The position numbers and the translations under genes were made by a program. Below are positions 1 to 7,783 of a DNA stretch of 11,562 nt, one piece after another. Source of the DNA: JAKAGZ01 sp964412105 (GTDB lineage Bacteria; Bacteroidota; Ignavibacteria; Ignavibacteriales; Ignavibacteriaceae); assembly GCA_964412105.1 (NCBI GenBank), contig CAYPNM010000072.1, positions 1 to 11,562 of the forward strand, read 5' to 3'. Each line of letters opens with the position of its first letter. The stretch's first letter is position 1. Under the pieces are notes generated by a model. The model was not told the DNA's origin, ran no database searches, and was given only the letters and a program-made list of their open reading frames with translations.

Positions 1-1106
1 ACCTGTTCCTGTATATCAAAAACATCCTCTAGTTTTCCTTTGTATGCTTCTGCCCAGAGCTGTCTGTCGCTTTCAACATCGATCAACTGAACTGTTATTC
101 TGATATTATCCTGGAATTTCCTGACGCTTCCTTCGAGTATATAACGAACATTCAATTCTCTGCCGACAGTTTTTGTGTCTTTCTTTGCGTCCTTATATGC
201 CATCGACGTTGTTCTTGAAACAACATCGATCTCATTTAACTTGGAAAGATTCACAATCAATTCTTCTGTAAGACCGTCACCAAAATATTCGTTTTCTTTT
301 TCGGTGCCGATGTTATCAAAGGGAAGTACGGCAATAGATTTTTTTAAATTTTGTGCAGCATTCGAAACTGTGCCGCTTCTAATAGCATCGAGCTCCTTTA
401 GGAGTTCATCAATATTGTTTAATCTTTTCTCCCTGTCTTTTTGCGTCATTTTCCGAACGAGAACATCCAGCTGTTGCGGAACCTTCCTGTTTAGAGTGCT
501 GGGAGCAGGCGGTTCTTCATTCATTATCAGGTATATTAATCCGGCTTCGTGTTCTGCTTTAAATGGTAATTCTCCGGTTAGTATTTCGTAAAAGACTACA
601 CCTAGTGACCAGATGTCGCACCTATGATCAGCAGGAATCGCGTGCGCCTGTTCAGGTGACATATAAGATAATGTTCCAACTGAAGTTTTTGTCTTAGTTA
701 TCCCCGCATCGCCTTTAAGTTTTGCAAGACCAAAATCCATTATTTTTAATCGTCCGTCTTTCGAGATCATTATATTTTCGGTCTTGATATCACGATGTAT
801 GATATTCATATTGTGGGCAGATTTTAATCCCTGAGCAATTTGCTCAATCCAGTCAATTGCCTGAGGTACGGGAACACCAGTTCCTGAGCCAAGAGAGTTT
901 ATGTGTGATTTAAGAGTTACGCCATCGACAAATTCCATTACAAGGAAGAGCGAGTTGTTTTGTTCGCTGATTTCATAAATACCAAGTATGTTCGGATGAT
1001 TAAGTGCAGCGGCAGATCTTGCTTCACGGAAGAATCTCTGCTTGTTTTCCTCAGAACCTGAAAGGTGAGTGGGGAGGAATTTGATTGCGACATTTCGTTT
1101 TAAATC
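1..1106 (-). CDS. Ser/Thr protein kinase with TolB-like domain, copy C of the array (both ends missing)
   Basis: This is a Hanks-type protein kinase followed by a TolB-like domain and is predicted to be cytosolic. The visible part starts inside the N-lobe, at about residue 30 by alignment to copy A, with the ATP-binding lysine in VAIKF. The catalytic loop HRDIKTEN begins at 797 (HRD 789-797), DFG lies at 729-737, and an SPEQ motif ends the activation segment. The TolB-like part begins at AVLPFDNIG and continues through DGLTEELI and LEGSVRKF to VFDIQEQ at the left edge. The Gly-rich loop and start codon lie in the N gap 1107-1206, and the TPR region expected from its paralogues lies outside the window. 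The reading frame is open throughout. Its activation loop is the most divergent of the three copies (TKTKTSVGT), and it has TEN where the others have SSN. The family assignment is firm; the substrate is unknown. Confidence 0.92.
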
Positions 1107-1206
1107 NNNNNNNNNNNNNNNNNNNNNNNNNNNNNNNNNNNNNNNNNNNNNNNNNNNNNNNNNNNNNNNNNNNNNNNNNNNNNNNNNNNNNNNNNNNNNN
1201 NNNNNN
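1107..1206. other. Assembly gap of 100 N between kinase copies B and C
   Basis: The run is exactly 100 N, the usual placeholder for a gap of unknown size. Sequence to its right is the C-terminal TPR part of copy B, and sequence to its left is the kinase N-lobe of copy C. Aligning both to copy A suggests that about 57 codons of B plus a stop, about 29 codons of C and a short spacer are missing. That is roughly 300 bases, so 100 is an underestimate. Confidence 0.95.
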
Positions 1207-3161
1207 AACATTAGTGTATCATTTGGACTCAATTCGAGAGCTCGTTCACCTTCTTTTTTTGCTTCTTCGGTTTTACCATCTTCTGCTAATTTGGTAGCAT
1301 AAAAAATGTGAGCCCGGGAATCGTCAGGATGTTGAGATATATATCGGGGGAAAACTTCCATTAAAGCAATAGTTGCCTTTTTTAGTTCTTCTGTGTTCCC
1401 AAGTCTGCTGTAGCAGGTTGACAGATCAGCATAGGCAGTATAAAAATCAGGGTTAAGTGAATTAACCTTTTTAAAAAGTTCAACGGCTTCTAAATCACGA
1501 TCGGTGCTGTGATAAATCCGTCCCAAGATCCAAAAAGCAATATAATTATTTGGATCAAGTTCAATAGCCTTTTGACCCGCATCCGAAGCATCATTGTAAA
1601 GTTTTTTGTTATAGTACGCCAAAGATAAGGATGCATAAGCTTCAGAAAGAGTTGGATCATACATAAGAGCTTTCATTCCGGCTTCAATGGCTTTATCGAG
1701 GAATTGCTCATTTCTTACAAAAACAGAATACATATGTGCATAAGCTTCACTGAGCCCGGCATAGGCAGAAGCATAGCGGGTATCGCACTCAATAGCCTTT
1801 TGAAAAAATTGGATTGCTATTTCAACATTATTTTTTGTATATCTGTACAAGAATTCTCTCGCTCTTAAATAATTATCGAAAGCTTCAGCATTAACAGTAG
1901 CGCGTTTTGTAAGACCGACTTTTTCAGATAATGAAAGATTTACTCTTAATGCGGCTGTAACTTCGTTGGAGACCTTTTCCTGTATATCGAAAACATCTTC
2001 AAGTTTCCCCTTAAAATTTTCTCCCCACAACTGGCTTTCCTGAGTCACATCCATAAGCTGCACTGAAACGCGCAAATCCTCTTTAAACTTTCTGACGCTT
2101 CCCTGCATTATGTATCTTGCTCCCAGCTCGCGTCCTAAAGTTGCAATATCCTTATCAGTTCCTTTATATCTCATTGTATTTGTCCTTGCGACGAGTTTGA
2201 TCTCCTTTATCTTGGATAAGTTGGTTATGAGTTCTTCGGCCAATCCGTCGGCGAAATAGTCCGCTTCTTTATCCGGACTAATATTTTCAAAAGGTAGTAC
2301 AGCAATTGTCTTTTTCTCTTCACTTTTCTCTTCAGATGTTCCTTGTTTCTTCAGCTGGTTAATATCTTTTATCAATTCTTCGGTATCCTGGTAGCGACGC
2401 TCTTTATTTTTTGTGAGCATCTTCATAATTATTTTTTCAATCTTTAACGGAATGTTCTTATTAAGTGTTACCGGTGATTTAGGCTCTTCATTTAAAATGG
2501 AATATATAATTGCCTGTTCAAACTGACCTTCGTAAGGAGGTTTGCCTGTCAATAATTCAAAGCCTATAACCCCCAACGACCAAATGTCTGTCCTTTGATC
2601 GACGTGTTCGCCACGTGCCTGTTCAGGTGACATATAGGCTGTAGTTCCGAGCGTAGTCCCAAATTTAGTGATCTGAGAAACTCCTCTTACCTTTGCCAAT
2701 CCGAAATCCATAATTTTAATTTGTCCGGACGGAGTTATCATAATATTACTACTTTTGATGTCTCTGTGTGTTATTCCCTTCTGGTGAGCGGCCCCCAATC
2801 CTTTTGCTATTTGCTCAATGATATTTAATGATTCATCTATTTCAGGTTTTGCCTTGCTTATTTTATCTTTCAGTTCAATTCCGTTTATAAATTCCATTGC
2901 TATGAAGACTTCATTGTCAGCTTCTTCAATCGCATAAATAGTTGCGATGTTGGGATGGTTAAGTGCAGCGGCAGCCTGTGCTTCAATCTCAAATCTTTGT
3001 CTCTCTTCTTTATTTGCAGAAATTTGATGAGGCAGGAATTTAATGGCAACTTCACGTTTCAGTTTTGAATCTTCGGCTTTATACACCACACCCATACCGC
3101 CTTCGCCGAGCTTCTCGACTATTCTGTAATGTAGAATTTTTTGTCCAACCAAGTTGATCAT
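1207..3161 (-). CDS. Ser/Thr protein kinase with TolB-like and TPR domains, copy B of the array (C-terminus lost in gap)
   Basis: This is a soluble Hanks-type kinase with 651 residues visible. The kinase domain covers about residues 10-270: Gly-rich loop GEGGMG at 19-24, ATP-binding K41, HRD at 132-134, DFG at 152-154, then SPEQA. A charged linker (KKQGTSEEKSEEKK) leads to the TolB-like domain, with AVLPFENIS, DGLAEELI, MQGSVRKF and VFDIQEKV. TPR helices follow to the gap, ending at SPNDTLM where copy A reads SPNDSIL. The ATG at 3161 aligns with the copy A start and is preceded by AGGT six bases upstream. It begins 44 bases after the stop of copy A, so the two are probably co-transcribed. No transmembrane segment is seen between the kinase and TolB-like parts. 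By inference, the TPR region binds partners that regulate the kinase. Confidence 0.93.
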
Positions 3162-3205
3162 CTATATACCTATTTAGTTTGTTGATTCGTCAAATTTATA
3201 AATAT

Positions 3206-5320
3206 TTATTTACCTTTCATCAATTCAATATATTCAGGCTCGTTCCTAAGATTGTTAAGATCAGGGTCTCTTTTTATCCAATCATAATGTTCAAAACCTC
3301 CAGCCACGGCATTTTGCAGAGTTTGAATGGCCAGCTTTTTTTCGTTTATTAAGGAATATACACAGGCGGCATTGTAAAGGAGAATGCTATCGTTCGGGCT
3401 TAATTCCAGTGCCGTGGTTGTTTCCTTTTTTGCCTGATCAATCTTATTATTTGACATTAGAACTTGTGCATAAAAAACTCTTGCTCTGGAGTCATCCGGA
3501 TTCTGCTCAAGATATTTCGGATAGAATTGCAGTGCTTTATCATTTATAGACTCGCATTCTTTTTGATCTCCAATTCTTTCAGTTACTAATCGTAAATCTC
3601 CATATGCAGTATAAAATTCCGGGTTAATCTCAATTGCTTTTTTCAGCGGAATAATGGCTTCTTTATCTCTATCAGTTGTAAAATAAATTCTTCCCAGTAT
3701 CCAGTATCCAAAGAAATTATTGTTTTCAAGTTCAATTGCCTTTTGTACTGCAGTAAATGCCTCGTCAAATGATCCTTTGTAAAAATAAGCAAGAGCCAGC
3801 GCAGCATATGCTTCAGATAATGAGGAATCATACATAATGGCTTTTAAGCTTAATTCTATCGCCTTATCAAGCCAGGTATCCTTTCTTTCAAAATATGCAT
3901 ACTTTACTGCGAAAGCCTCTGCCAAACCCGCATAAGCCTCAGCGTAGCGCAAATCAAGGGAAATCGCTTTTTCAAAAAATTGAATAGCAAATTGAATATT
4001 GTTTTTGGAGTATCTGTATAAATAATTCCGTGCCCTCAGGTTGTAATCGAATGCTTCGGCATTAACTGTCGGGCGCTTTGAAAGCGCTACCTTTTCTGTT
4101 GGAGAGAGTTTTACCATCAAAGCATCTACTATTTGCTGAGAGACTTGTTCCTGAATATCAAATACATCGGCTAGTTTCCCTTTGTATGATTCAGCCCAGA
4201 GTTGAGCATCCTTTTCAACATCTATAAGCTGCGCAGTAATTCGGAGATTATCCTCAAATTTTCTTACGCTTCCTTCAATTATATATCGGACTCCCAGCTC
4301 TTTTCCGATGTCTCTTATTCCTTTAGTCGTTCCTTTATATTGCATTGATGTAGTTCTGGAAACAACTCTCATATCTTTCAATCTAGAGAGATTTAAAATT
4401 AATTCCTCAGTAAGTCCATCACTGAAATAGTCACTTTCTTTTTCTGCACTAATGTTATTGAATGGGAGAACGGCTATTGCTTTTACATTTGCTTCCTGAT
4501 CTGATTCTCCACCCTTGCTTATATTATCAAGATCCTTTAATAATGCTACTGTATCAGAATATCTTTTCTCCCGATCTTTTTCCAGCATTTTCAGTACAAG
4601 GGAATCAATGTTCGAGGAAATTTTACGATCCAGTTCACTTGGTTTTAACGGATCTTTATTGAGTATTACATAGTTCCACGCCGCTTCATATTCGGCTTTA
4701 AACGGCAGTTCACCTGTTAATAATTCATACAGGATCACACCCAGTGACCAGATATCGGTACGATGATCGACTTTTTCACCGGTTGCCTGTTCAGGAGACA
4801 TATACGCGGCAGTACCCATTGTTGTGCCGACTTTAGTCATTAATCCGCTTCCAGTTATCTTAGCCAATCCAAAGTCCATAATTTTTATTTTCCCATCAGG
4901 GGTAATCATAATATTACTGCTCTTAATATCCCTATGAACGATCCCTTTTGCGTGAGCAGCTTTGAGGCCATCGGCAATTTTATGAGCAATGTTAATTGCG
5001 TCATCTATCTTAACAGGTCCTTCGGCAATTTTATCTTTTAGTTCACGACCATTAACAAATTCCATAACAATAAATGATTCATCATCAGCTTCTTCAATAG
5101 AATAGATTGTGGCAATATTGGGATGATTTAAGGAAGCTGCCGCCTGCGCTTCTATCTTAAATCGTTCCTTTTCTTCTTTTTGCGACGCTATCTGTCGAGG
5201 TAAAAATTTAATGGCAACGTCGCGTTTGAGATTAGTATCTTCCGCTTTATACACTACACCCATTCCGCCTTCGCCGAGTTTTTCCAATATTTTATAATGA
5301 AGTATTGTCGAGCCAATCAT
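3206..5320 (-). CDS. Ser/Thr protein kinase with TolB-like and TPR domains, copy A of the array (complete)
   Basis: This 704-residue protein is the only complete member of the array. The kinase domain covers about residues 8-265: GEGGMG at 16-21, ATP-binding K38, HRD with catalytic D131, DFG at 149-151, and SPEQA at 175-179, so it should be active. A short linker leads to the TolB-like domain (about 280-410), with AVLPFNNIS, DGLTEELI and IEGSVRKF. This module is also found on class III adenylate cyclases and other signalling proteins. TPR repeats fill about 420-700, with recurring AEAYAGL-type helices, and end in a DPDLNNLRNEPEY motif common at the end of such TPR proteins. There is no signal peptide or membrane helix, so it is probably cytosolic. 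The ATG at 5320 aligns with the copy B start, but the Shine-Dalgarno is weak (GGA, 8 bases upstream). The substrate is unknown. Confidence 0.95.
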   Translation of the reverse strand: MIGSTILHYKILEKLGEGGMGVVYKAEDTNLKRDVAIKFLPRQIASQKEEKERFKIEAQAAASLNHPNIATIYSIEEADDESFIVMEFVNGRELKDKIAEGPVKIDDAINIAHKIADGLKAAHAKGIVHRDIKSSNIMITPDGKIKIMDFGLAKITGSGLMTKVGTTMGTAAYMSPEQATGEKVDHRTDIWSLGVILYELLTGELPFKAEYEAAWNYVILNKDPLKPSELDRKISSNIDSLVLKMLEKDREKRYSDTVALLKDLDNISKGGESDQEANVKAIAVLPFNNISAEKESDYFSDGLTEELILNLSRLKDMRVVSRTTSMQYKGTTKGIRDIGKELGVRYIIEGSVRKFEDNLRITAQLIDVEKDAQLWAESYKGKLADVFDIQEQVSQQIVDALMVKLSPTEKVALSKRPTVNAEAFDYNLRARNYLYRYSKNNIQFAIQFFEKAISLDLRYAEAYAGLAEAFAVKYAYFERKDTWLDKAIELSLKAIMYDSSLSEAYAALALAYFYKGSFDEAFTAVQKAIELENNNFFGYWILGRIYFTTDRDKEAIIPLKKAIEINPEFYTAYGDLRLVTERIGDQKECESINDKALQFYPKYLEQNPDDSRARVFYAQVLMSNNKIDQAKKETTTALELSPNDSILLYNAACVYSLINEKKLAIQTLQNAVAGGFEHYDWIKRDPDLNNLRNEPEYIELMKGK

Positions 5321-5432
5321 AGATTAAATCCATTAATATTAATAAAATGAGTACTGCGTTTCTACTTAATAAAGTATTTTAAGTCAGATCGCAATACAAG
5401 GTGAGAAAAAAATTATAAGCCACAAGAACTAT
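5321..5432 (-). promoter_or_regulatory. Possible promoter/operator region upstream of the kinase array
   Basis: This 112-base AT-rich spacer separates the ABM-like gene from kinase copy A. On the minus strand a TATAAT hexamer lies at 5412-5417, about 90 bases before the kinase start, but no convincing -35 element sits at the expected distance (TTATTT at 5435-5440). An imperfect palindrome lies at 5364-5384, with arms ACTTAA and TTAAGT around a 9-base centre. A T-run follows the TATAAT. The region could give the kinases their own promoter, or it may only be a spacer. The evidence is weak because AT-rich DNA yields such matches by chance. Confidence 0.22.
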
Positions 5433-6194
5433 TTAAATAAAACTCTTTCCTGTTACCACATCGTAATGATCAATCTTCATATCGTCTGTCGTTCTAATGT
5501 TTGATCCTTTTTCTTTTTCAAGTGACATCTTCCACAAATAAAACTTGGAGAAAGTATGCTTAACCTTATTAATCATATCAATGTATTCATCGCTTGTTTC
5601 ATGTGCTACGGCAGATTCTTTATTATCCCAAACAGAGATAGAAATAAATTCGCTTCCTTCACTAATGCTCTGAGTAAGGAAGGCGTTTCTACATCCGGGT
5701 GCTCTTTTAAATGAAGGGATTACAATCTCCGAATAAAGCTTTTTAAATTCATCCATTTTACCGGGCTGAATTTTAAGTGAAACGATTCTGAGAAACATGC
5801 TTTCATCCTGCTTGATGAGGCTTTTATCCTTCCCATTCTGAACGGCCACATCGAACTTAGTAATTTCAGGTTCATCTTCAGGATGAGTGTATTGTATTTC
5901 CATATTTTCAGTCAGCTGGATTTTCCATTCATCAGTAGCCTCGGAAAAATATTTACTTGCCTGCTCGTAAAGGTTTTTGAATACACCACTCTTTTCGTAG
6001 TCCTCCGCCTTCTGCTGGGTTTCCCAGAATGTAAGTGAAACAAATTCATCTTTATCCGGTTTGCTTTTAATAAAAGTGGCAAACAGACAGCCATCGACAG
6101 TCTGCAATTTTGGCTCGACCGTATTTTCATAAAAATCTGTGAATTCTTTTATGAATTTCGGGTCTACATTCAACTTAAGAATTCGCATAAACAT
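5433..6194 (-). CDS. Tandem ABM-like (dimeric alpha/beta barrel) domain protein
   Basis: This 253-residue protein is made of two similar units. Unit 1 (about residues 1-95) starts MFMRILKLNVDP, with GCLFATFI and FVSLTFWET. Unit 2 (about 133-228) starts MFLRIVSLKIQPG, with GCRNAFLT and FISISVWDN. This strand/helix pattern and the W near the fourth strand fit the antibiotic biosynthesis monooxygenase (ABM)/EthD-like ferredoxin-fold family, where two such domains form one barrel. Here a single chain could supply both halves. Each unit is followed by a tail with a similar ending (FDVAVQNGK near 114-122; YDVVTGKS near 244-251). There is no signal peptide. Family members range from monooxygenases to haem-degrading enzymes and non-catalytic proteins, so no reaction is assigned. 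The gene follows the PP2C gene by 43 bases and may be co-transcribed with it. Confidence 0.8.
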   Translation of the reverse strand: MFMRILKLNVDPKFIKEFTDFYENTVEPKLQTVDGCLFATFIKSKPDKDEFVSLTFWETQQKAEDYEKSGVFKNLYEQASKYFSEATDEWKIQLTENMEIQYTHPEDEPEITKFDVAVQNGKDKSLIKQDESMFLRIVSLKIQPGKMDEFKKLYSEIVIPSFKRAPGCRNAFLTQSISEGSEFISISVWDNKESAVAHETSDEYIDMINKVKHTFSKFYLWKMSLEKEKGSNIRTTDDMKIDHYDVVTGKSFI

Positions 6195-6202
6195 AATATT
6201 TA

Positions 6203-6208
6203 CCTCCC
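6203..6208 (-). promoter_or_regulatory. Strong Shine-Dalgarno of the ABM-like gene
   Basis: GGGAGG on the minus strand lies 8 bases before the ATG at 6194 and fixes the start there rather than at the second in-frame ATG at 6188. It is the best ribosome binding site in the window, which suggests this gene is translated more strongly than its neighbours. Confidence 0.8.
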
Positions 6209-6237
6209 GTGGAAGTGAAAATATCGTTAATTAAAAT

Positions 6238-7539
6238 CTATTCTTTCTTCAGAATAACCATAGTCATATCGTCGCTTTGAGGCCATCCCTTGGCAAAATT
6301 ATTAACTTCCTTGAAGATCAGTTCAATTAATTCTTCGGCTTTTTTATCTTTGTTAGACTTTATTAATTCAAATAATCTTTCTTCTTCAAATTCTTCCTCA
6401 TCCTTATTCATCGCTTCAGTAATTCCATCAGAGAAAATCACAAGCATGTCGTTCTTCTTAAGTTTAATTTTTGCTTCTTCATATTTTATTGATGGCGTTA
6501 TGCCTACTATTAATCCACCTATGTCAGGTCTTTTAATTTGATTATCTTCAGAAATTAATATCGGATTGTTGTGACCGGCGTTGCAATAAATTATTTCATC
6601 ATTCCCTTTATTGAGGACTCCATAAAAAAGTGTAGCAAATTTATTTGGTGCAGTATTATAGTATAATAAATCATTTGTGAACGCAACACATTCATTAACC
6701 GGTTTGCCTGATATTGCCTGTCCTCTTAAGGATGCCTGTAAATTTGCCATCAGTATTGCAGCGGGCATACCTTTACCGGTAATATCGCCCAGACAGAATG
6801 TAAGTTGATTATCAGTCAGGTCAATGAAATCATAATAATCTCCTCCGACTTCTTTTGCCGGAATACTTTTTCCTGCTATTGAATATCCGGGAACTTTAGG
6901 CTGAGCTTTAGGAAGCAGATCCACCTGGATTTCATATGCAAGTCTCATTTCTTCCTGAAGCTTTAATAAATCCTGTTCATTCTGATAGAGTCTTGCGTTT
7001 TCAACAACGTGGGCAGATTGTGCTGCTATAATGCCCAGCAGTCTTTGATCATTGATAGTGAATCCTCCTGCACCATGCTTATTAAATACAGTAACGAGCC
7101 CGATCATCTTTCCTTTCATTTGCATCGGAACACTCAATAAAGATTTGATAGGAAAATCAACATCTTTAACAGTACTAAATCTCTTATCTGATTGAAAATC
7201 GTTTATTAATAGTGGTGCCTTGTTCATCAACATCCATCCTGATAATTGTGTATCAAGCCTGAATGGAAGAAGGTTGGACGAACTATCCTGTTTTCTAATC
7301 ATAGTATGAAACGGGTTTTGAGTATCCTTCTCATCCAGCAACATGACAACACCCTGTTCCACTTTGATATGCTTGACGCATTTTCTGACTATCAAATCAA
7401 CAATCTTATCAATTGATTGAGTTGATGTAATGGCAGTTGCTATTTCATTTAAAACGGAAAGTTCTTCTACAGCGAGTCTGAGTTTTTGATTTTCATCCTG
7501 AAGTCTACTGATTTGGGCAGAAATTTGTTCAGTTTCCAT
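6238..7539 (-). CDS. GAF domain PP2C/SpoIIE-type (RsbU-like) Ser/Thr phosphatase
   Basis: This 433-residue cytosolic phosphatase should be a metal-dependent enzyme that removes phosphate from Ser/Thr of partner proteins. A short coiled coil (about residues 5-30) precedes a GAF sensor domain (about 33-185). A helical linker with EIQVDLLPKAQP (about 203-214), typical of RsbU-like proteins, leads into the catalytic domain (about 225-433). Metal-binding and core motifs are intact: GGDYYDF at 232-238, GDITGKGMPAA at 251-261, NAGHN at 320-324, FSDGITEA at 369-376 and SDDMT at 422-426. The start is placed at the ATG at 7539, four bases after GGGAG; an upstream TTG at 7566 adds nine residues but has no such support. 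In the known family, GAF binding of a small ligand often controls activity; the ligand here is unknown. Its position before three kinases suggests opposing activities in one pathway, which is inference. Confidence 0.93.
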   Translation of the reverse strand: METEQISAQISRLQDENQKLRLAVEELSVLNEIATAITSTQSIDKIVDLIVRKCVKHIKVEQGVVMLLDEKDTQNPFHTMIRKQDSSSNLLPFRLDTQLSGWMLMNKAPLLINDFQSDKRFSTVKDVDFPIKSLLSVPMQMKGKMIGLVTVFNKHGAGGFTINDQRLLGIIAAQSAHVVENARLYQNEQDLLKLQEEMRLAYEIQVDLLPKAQPKVPGYSIAGKSIPAKEVGGDYYDFIDLTDNQLTFCLGDITGKGMPAAILMANLQASLRGQAISGKPVNECVAFTNDLLYYNTAPNKFATLFYGVLNKGNDEIIYCNAGHNNPILISEDNQIKRPDIGGLIVGITPSIKYEEAKIKLKKNDMLVIFSDGITEAMNKDEEEFEEERLFELIKSNKDKKAEELIELIFKEVNNFAKGWPQSDDMTMVILKKE

Positions 7540-7543
7540 AAAA

Positions 7544-7548
7544 CTCCC
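7544..7548 (-). promoter_or_regulatory. Shine-Dalgarno supporting the ATG start of the PP2C gene
   Basis: GGGAG on the minus strand lies four bases before the ATG at 7539. The spacing is a little short, but this site favours 7539 over the TTG at 7566. Confidence 0.55.
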
Positions 7549-7670
7549 AATTATGGATTTTTGCAAGAATCATGTTACATAAGTTAAAATACCCATTTGG
7601 AGATTCAAAATAGTAAGTAGCGATAAAACTATTAAATCCGGCTTAAAAATCAAAGGTAAACTTTGAAGAT

Positions 7671-7683
7671 AAAAAGCCCCAAT
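7671..7683 (-). terminator. Possible 3' half of an intrinsic terminator at the gap edge
   Basis: Read on the minus strand, the gap is followed by ATTGGGGCTTTTTATC. A GC-rich arm running directly into five T looks like the descending arm and T-tail of a rho-independent terminator. The matching arm (AAAGCCCC type) would lie in the missing bases. If so, it ends the exported-protein operon just after the M61 gene. Only half is visible, so this is tentative. Confidence 0.3.
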
Positions 7684-7783
7684 NNNNNNNNNNNNNNNNN
7701 NNNNNNNNNNNNNNNNNNNNNNNNNNNNNNNNNNNNNNNNNNNNNNNNNNNNNNNNNNNNNNNNNNNNNNNNNNNNNNNNNNN
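7684..7783. other. Assembly gap of 100 N inside the M61 peptidase gene
   Basis: The run is exactly 100 N. To its right is the N-terminal domain of an M61 peptidase, cut at residue 205. To its left is AT-rich non-coding DNA upstream of the PP2C gene. M61 proteins of this type usually run to about 550-630 residues, so the real missing stretch is probably over 1 kb, or the scaffold join is wrong. Confidence 0.93.

Noticed and set aside
175..591. Plus-strand open frame of 138 codons
   Set aside because: It lies opposite kinase copy C, whose protein has clear kinase motifs in the minus frame. The plus-strand translation is low-complexity (Ser/Phe-rich) and shows no recognisable domain.
1..3161. 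A single fused kinase-TPR-kinase protein read through the N gap
   Set aside because: The frame match depends on a 100-base placeholder, and copy A shows that a C-terminus, a stop and a new start should lie there.
5433..6194. Naming the ABM-like protein an antibiotic biosynthesis enzyme
   Set aside because: The domain name is historical; the fold has many functions and no biosynthetic gene lies nearby.
7540..7566. TTG start adding nine residues to the PP2C protein
   Set aside because: The ATG at 7539 has GGGAG just upstream, and the extra residues fall outside any domain.
7650..7683. C-terminal tail of the M61 protein (LGLFIFKVYL) after the gap
   Set aside because: It is in frame only if the gap is exactly 100 bases. 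The sequence looks more like a terminator arm and upstream region.
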